This document shows positions 60,088 to 64,000 of a DNA stretch of 64,000 nt, piece by piece. Where the stretch lies: positions 248,001 through 312,000 of the forward strand of contig PUQB01000131.1 in the NCBI GenBank assembly GCA_003024785.1, in the 5' to 3' direction. The position numbers were made by a program, and so were the translations under genes. Position 1 is the stretch's first letter. Each line of letters begins with the position of its first letter. The notes below the pieces were generated by a model, which was not told where the DNA came from, did not search any database, and saw only the letters and a list, made by a program, of their open reading frames with translations. This DNA is from Selaginella tamariscina. Lineage: Eukaryota > Streptophyta > Lycopodiopsida > Selaginellales > Selaginellaceae.

Positions 60088-62167
60088 TTAAGAAGAATCT
60101 TCTTTACTATTGTCATACGCATCCGGCAATGCAACCCATTCGTCTTCTACTTCAAACTCATCAACGTCTTCGGCTTGGTTCTCGCCTTCGAAGAAATCAA
60201 GACTTGTGACAACCTTGAAATATATCAGTTTCGTGTGAGCGCGTGCGTGCATGTGTGTGTGTGTGTGTGTGCGTGTGTGTGAATAAGCATATATGCATGC
60301 TTACGTACATACGTATATATTAAAACTACAACCTTTTTGAGCACAGCAATATAAATGGGACCCCATCCATCAGCCACGTCAGGAAGAATAATCCATCCAT
60401 GCTCTGTTTTCTCTCCTATTGGCCACTCTTTGTGTATAACCTCAAATTCAAGTTTCCCCTTCTCCATTGCCTGTAAGAAATAATTATTGATTATAATGTA
60501 TTACCATAGTTACTATCATTATATCATTTATATACATATATTGTGATATAAATATTATGTACGTTCTTGCTGTACAATAAACTTACACACTAACAATATA
60601 ACCTTGAAAATAATACTGACTTGTGTACCTTGAAAATGATGTCATCATTCTCTTGCTGACTAAGAGAACACGTGGAATAGACAACACGACCGTACAACTT
60701 CACAGTCCTTAGAGCTGCAAACAAGAGCTGTAGCTGTCTCTTTGAACAATTCTCCGTACGCCTGGGCGTCCACGTGCCGAGCTCCTTTTGATCGCGTAAT
60801 AGGTGCCTCTCTGAAGAACAAGGCGCATCCACTAGAACCTAAAATTTATATCAACCTTACCATCTCTCTCTCTCTCTCTCTCTCTCGCACGCCAACACAC
60901 ACACACACATACAGATTGTATAAAGCATCAATAAACATCCCACCTTGTCATATTGATCCATGGTACCCAATCTAATACCATTTCTACGTGTCACTCGAAG
61001 TGAACCCCTGAATTTTTCTGGTACATACTCAGAAATAACCTGGTAACAAAATACGCATATATATATATATATATATAAGAGATGCTATATTTTGTAACAG
61101 ACCTTTGCAAGTCTTCTTCTCCTTGTTTCAGAAGGCTCGTTCGCAGTTAATGAACCCTGTGTAAGATCTAACTGCTGTAAAATACCTTATACCAAACATA
61201 AATTAATTAAGTTTTATCAAGTATTAATGAAAAAAATATGTACCTAATGTTTTGCCACCTGGTGCAGCACATAAATCTAAAATACGATCACCTTCTTCAA
61301 CTTCTAGTGCTTCAGTAACAAGAATTGAAGCTGCGTCCATTAAATAATAATCAAACAAATTCTGATTATCTCTCTCTGGATGCGGAAACCTACATAACAT
61401 ACAGATCTTAATTAAAACTAATAAAAGCATCGTAAATAACGTTTTATATAAGTGAATATAAAAGTAAAGCTGCCCGTTCGTATATGTGTTTGCGCACGCG
61501 CATATGCAAAGAACGAATGTATAAATGTGTTTGGAAATGATATTGCAATTATAAACTCCAATCCTACGTGATATACATTCACAATATTAATAGTAATATA
61601 CACTATAATACGAAAATGAAGCGCGATTGATAAAAATCACACACACACACACACCTTTCGTTGGATTGAAAAGCTGGGAGCTTCAAGAAGGAACTTGAAC
61701 AGCACCCGGAGCAGGCGGAATCTGAACCTCATTACAATACTTGTTAACGAGGCAAGCAACACGGGGTTTAGTGAGTAAGCACGCCATTAACGAGCTCCAT
61801 CTTTCTCCATACTGTCTTCATAATACGTGCAGAACTGATCGAAAACGCTCGACTTCCTCTCCTTCTCCTGCTCCTGTTTGAGCAACTTCTTTATTTTCGA
61901 CTTGGATAGCTGCTTTCCTTGCTTCTGTGGTCTCTGTTCTCCGTTTGTTCCTTGAAATCTATGTTTATCTCCTCTAATGTGTGATTTTCCCTCAACCCAG
62001 CAACTAATTAATAGAATTTAAGTTAATTACATACATACGCGCAGTGTGCGTGCATCTAATTACATAGAATCTAGGTACGCACGCGAATGTATATACCTGT
62101 TCTAGAGAAGCGCCAGTGAGGCTTAAACCCGAGAAGAGCAACATTTAGTAGAGATTTCATCGCCATC
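60088..62167 (-). CDS. NOL1/NOP2/Sun-family RNA cytosine-5 methyltransferase, NSUN4/NSUN3-like, probably organellar
   Basis: Exons (minus) at about 62167-62098, 61999-61656, 61390-61244, about 61190-61101, about 61040-60954, 60838-60630, 60472-60335 and 60213-60088. The first exon, MAMKSLLNVALLGFKPHWRF, looks like a mitochondrial targeting peptide. A basic stretch follows, then FPHPERDNQNLFDYYLMDAA, the SAM-binding motif ILDLCAAPGGKTL, VISEYVPEKFRGSLRVTRRN, motif IV VDAPCSSERHLL and motif VI VVYSTCSLSQQEN (the two Sun-family cysteines), and an acidic C-terminus ending in TAA at 60088. NSUN4-like enzymes methylate organellar rRNA. The second exon has at least two one-base losses (AAAGATGG near 61775 and CCTTC near 61688), the first of which separates a YYEDSMEK block from WSSLMACL. 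If real, they would destroy the enzyme; I think sequence error is likelier. Confidence 0.85.
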
Positions 62168-62189
62168 TACATTCTTGATCCAAGGACCC

Positions 62190-62222
62190 TAAACCTCGCC
62201 CGTGAACCCTAAAACAGGGTCC
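62190..62222 (-). promoter_or_regulatory. Telo-box-like motifs upstream of the NSUN gene
   Basis: GACCCTAAACC and GAACCCTAAAAC lie 20-50 bases upstream of the ATG at 62167. ACCCTAAA is the core telo-box, often found with genes for translation and ribosome assembly, which fits an rRNA methyltransferase. Confidence 0.55.
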
Positions 62223-62981
62223 CTATACAGTTCAAACTGATTCCGTACCCTTTGGACAGAGACCGTACCTTTGAAAAAAGAATTGTATGAAGGATTGGCT
62301 GTTATCTTTCCTTTGATAAACTGTTCATGGCGGATAAACGAATACAAAATGCTTAAGAAGGTTTTAATGGATCAATTGCCATCCATACGAACGGTAGAGA
62401 TTAAACACACTTCCGTTTATTAAGGTTTTGAATTAAATTCTTTGCCTTATTAATTAACACATATTTATATTTAATTAAAACTACATAATTAAAACATACA
62501 CATGCTTGTTCACTAAATCATGATATAAGAATTACAATAATTCCAAATAAAATAATCTGATACTCAACAAAATTTAAATTCTTGCAAACAACAAATTAAA
62601 AAACATTTCTTATTATTAATTTTAAAATAAAAAAATTAAATAATAAACTTACAATTATATTTTAATCTCACTTAAGTTTGAATCTCAAAAACTCTTATTT
62701 TCTTCTAATCATTCATATTTAATATAATATTATAGCACAACACATACAGAAGCTTTTTGAATAAACTAATTCCATATTAAATACCACATGATATAAGAAC
62801 CCTAGGTAGTGGGAGACACTTTCACATTATTAACATCATTTGCAAATTTCTTGAGAGAGAAAGAGATTAACTTCTTCTTTTCATGCTGAGGGAGCGCGGA
62901 AGAAGAAGACATCTGTATCAAATCCTCACACACGCATGCACGCATGCACGCATACACAGACAATCTATAAAGAAATGAGTT
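62223..62981. other. AT-rich spacer between NSUN and lipid-transfer genes
   Basis: No gene is seen. A doubled CGCATGCA-type stretch near 62932-62953 is a short tandem repeat. The last 100 bases are probably the 3' untranslated region of the lipid-transfer gene. Confidence 0.55.
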
Positions 62982-63665
62982 TTAAATTAGAAATGAGCCA
63001 AACAGTGCCAAGCCAACAACATTCCAGCCATTGGTGTAGCTAAAGAGAGCAGCAGATACGTCACTCTGTGGGGATACATCAAGAGTTTGGGAACCGGAGG
63101 AATCTGATGATGGACCCATTGGAGACGACACGGAAGTAGAAGATCCCGTGTTTGACTGCGCAGAAGGAGAAGATCCGGTGTTCGAATCTGGAGGCTGCCA
63201 AAAGATGGTGGAGATGCTTCTTGAGGTTGCACTGGCGCTGCACTTGGTCCTGATGTATTAAATGGTAATTAACTCTCTCTCTCTCTCTCACACACACACA
63301 CGCACAAGCACACGCACGACACTAACCATTTGATGTTGCTATTGCAGGCACTAGCACTGACCACTCAACTTGCATCTACTGGGGAGCTTAAGTGCGAGTG
63401 TAACATTAACACCAGTGTTATTCCCCGGTCCTGCAGCGACGAGAGAACATAGACAGACCGGATTGGTGTTTACGACTCCTTTGAGAGAGTTACAACAGGA
63501 CACTGTGGGATCCCTGGTCTGGCCTTGTACAAATGGAAGACATGGAATCAGTAATGAAACTTGGCTGCCGCATCCCGGTGGAAGCTGTGCATTACAAACT
63601 GTGGAAACGAAAAAGATAGAAAATGTAAAGAGTAATGCTTCCATGGTGTTTAATAAACGATCCAT
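62982..63665 (-). CDS. GPI-anchored non-specific lipid-transfer-like protein (LTPG type)
   Basis: Exon 1 (63665 to about 63329) encodes a signal peptide (EALLFTFSIFFVSTVCNA) and the eight-cysteine frame: CGSQVSLLIPCLPFV, SCCNSLKGVV, VCLCSLVAA, LPSRCKL. The last cysteine is in QC or, one frame over, in SASACNS. After an intron starting GTTAGTGTCGTGCGTGTG and filled with GT and GA tracts, exon 2 (about 63246-62982) gives GPSAAPVQPQEASPPS, then in the next frame a Ser/Pro linker (SPSAQSNTGSSTSVSS) and a hydrophobic tail (NVVGLALFGSFL) as expected for a GPI signal. Such proteins sit outside the plasma membrane and take part in cuticle or suberin lipid export. Frame shifts near 63196 (TTTT) and near 63360 interrupt the gene; the family pattern continues across both. 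The family is restricted to land plants. Confidence 0.82.
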
Positions 63666-64000
63666 TGCGTGCTATATGTACGTAGCGAGGTGTCTTAATT
63701 CCTGGCGCAAATCAAGGCTTTGACGGAGATTCACAAGTATATTCTGATATTTGAATTCAAATTCCCAAGCCCTAAGTTAACCGATGAGTTGACATTGTTT
63801 AATACGATTAATTCATCAAATAACTTAAACCTGCCGCAGATCTAAACATGCGGCAAGTCAAAAAGTGATATGAAACTAGAATAAATATCAGCACGAAGTG
63901 AAAGTGTGCCACAGGAGCATTTGAGAGGTTGTTGGAGAGTTAAAATCTGGGACAGTAGTAGGGCTCCACATTGGCTGCGAAATGAGCTGCTCTAAGGGAT
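63666..64000. other. Upstream region of the lipid-transfer gene
   Basis: A CCCTAAG motif lies near 63770, about 105 bases before the start. No further gene is supported to the window end. Confidence 0.5.

Overview
The window is nuclear DNA of a land plant. It is AT-rich, its genes are split into many short exons with GT-AG introns, and it carries plant-restricted families: a GPI-anchored lipid-transfer-like protein, an RS2Z SR splicing factor, a PRAF-type FYVE/BRX protein, a plant P450 C-terminus and a MIP3-like Sec1 protein. The largest Ty3/gypsy element resembles the Tcn1/Tf1-like chromoviruses known from fungi and non-seed plants, so a bryophyte, lycophyte or fern is my guess. I cannot name the species.

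Layout. 1-4.2 kb (+): a PH plus VPS9 Rab5-type exchange factor. 4.2-7.8 kb: AT-rich repeats and one unexplained possible exon. 7.9-9.0 kb (+): a small conserved membrane protein. 9.0-11.6 kb: AT-rich spacer. 11.7-17.7 kb (-): three abutting gene fragments in one orientation (C-terminal PRAF, CRINKLY4-like ectodomain repeats, scrambled alpha-COP), interrupted by a 650-bp foldback element. 17.7-20.8 kb: AT-rich, nothing seen. 20.8-34 kb: decayed LTR retrotransposons, inverted LTRs and a Ty3/gypsy element, around an intact two-exon orphan gene (22.6-23.1 kb, -) and a stranded P450 terminal exon (24.6 kb, +). 34-38 kb: a SWIM-type fragment and degenerate repeats. 38.2-40.7 kb (-): a complete RS2Z SR gene. 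42.4-44.2 kb (-): a dead Tigger/pogo transposase. 46.4-50.1 kb (-): a decayed intron-bearing gene of unknown family. 50.1-54.3 kb (-): nested Ty1/copia elements. 55.0-59.2 kb (-): MIP3/SCFD2. 60.1-62.2 kb (-): NSUN-type RNA m5C methyltransferase. 63.0-63.7 kb (-): lipid-transfer protein.

The host genes are housekeeping and do not form one pathway, although four concern membrane traffic (VPS9 factor, alpha-COP remnant, PRAF remnant, MIP3). No operon-like or defence-like system is visible.

Three window-wide patterns matter more than any single gene. (1) Introns repeatedly start inside or beside (GT)n, (CA)n or (GA)n microsatellites, so in several cases the GT donor is itself a repeat unit. (2) Nearly every host gene is broken by single-base losses, mostly at short homopolymers, which look more like assembly errors than pseudogenes. 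(3) Premature stops in mobile-element genes are repeatedly TAG where the family or context suggests CAG, as expected from decay of CHG-methylated cytosine.
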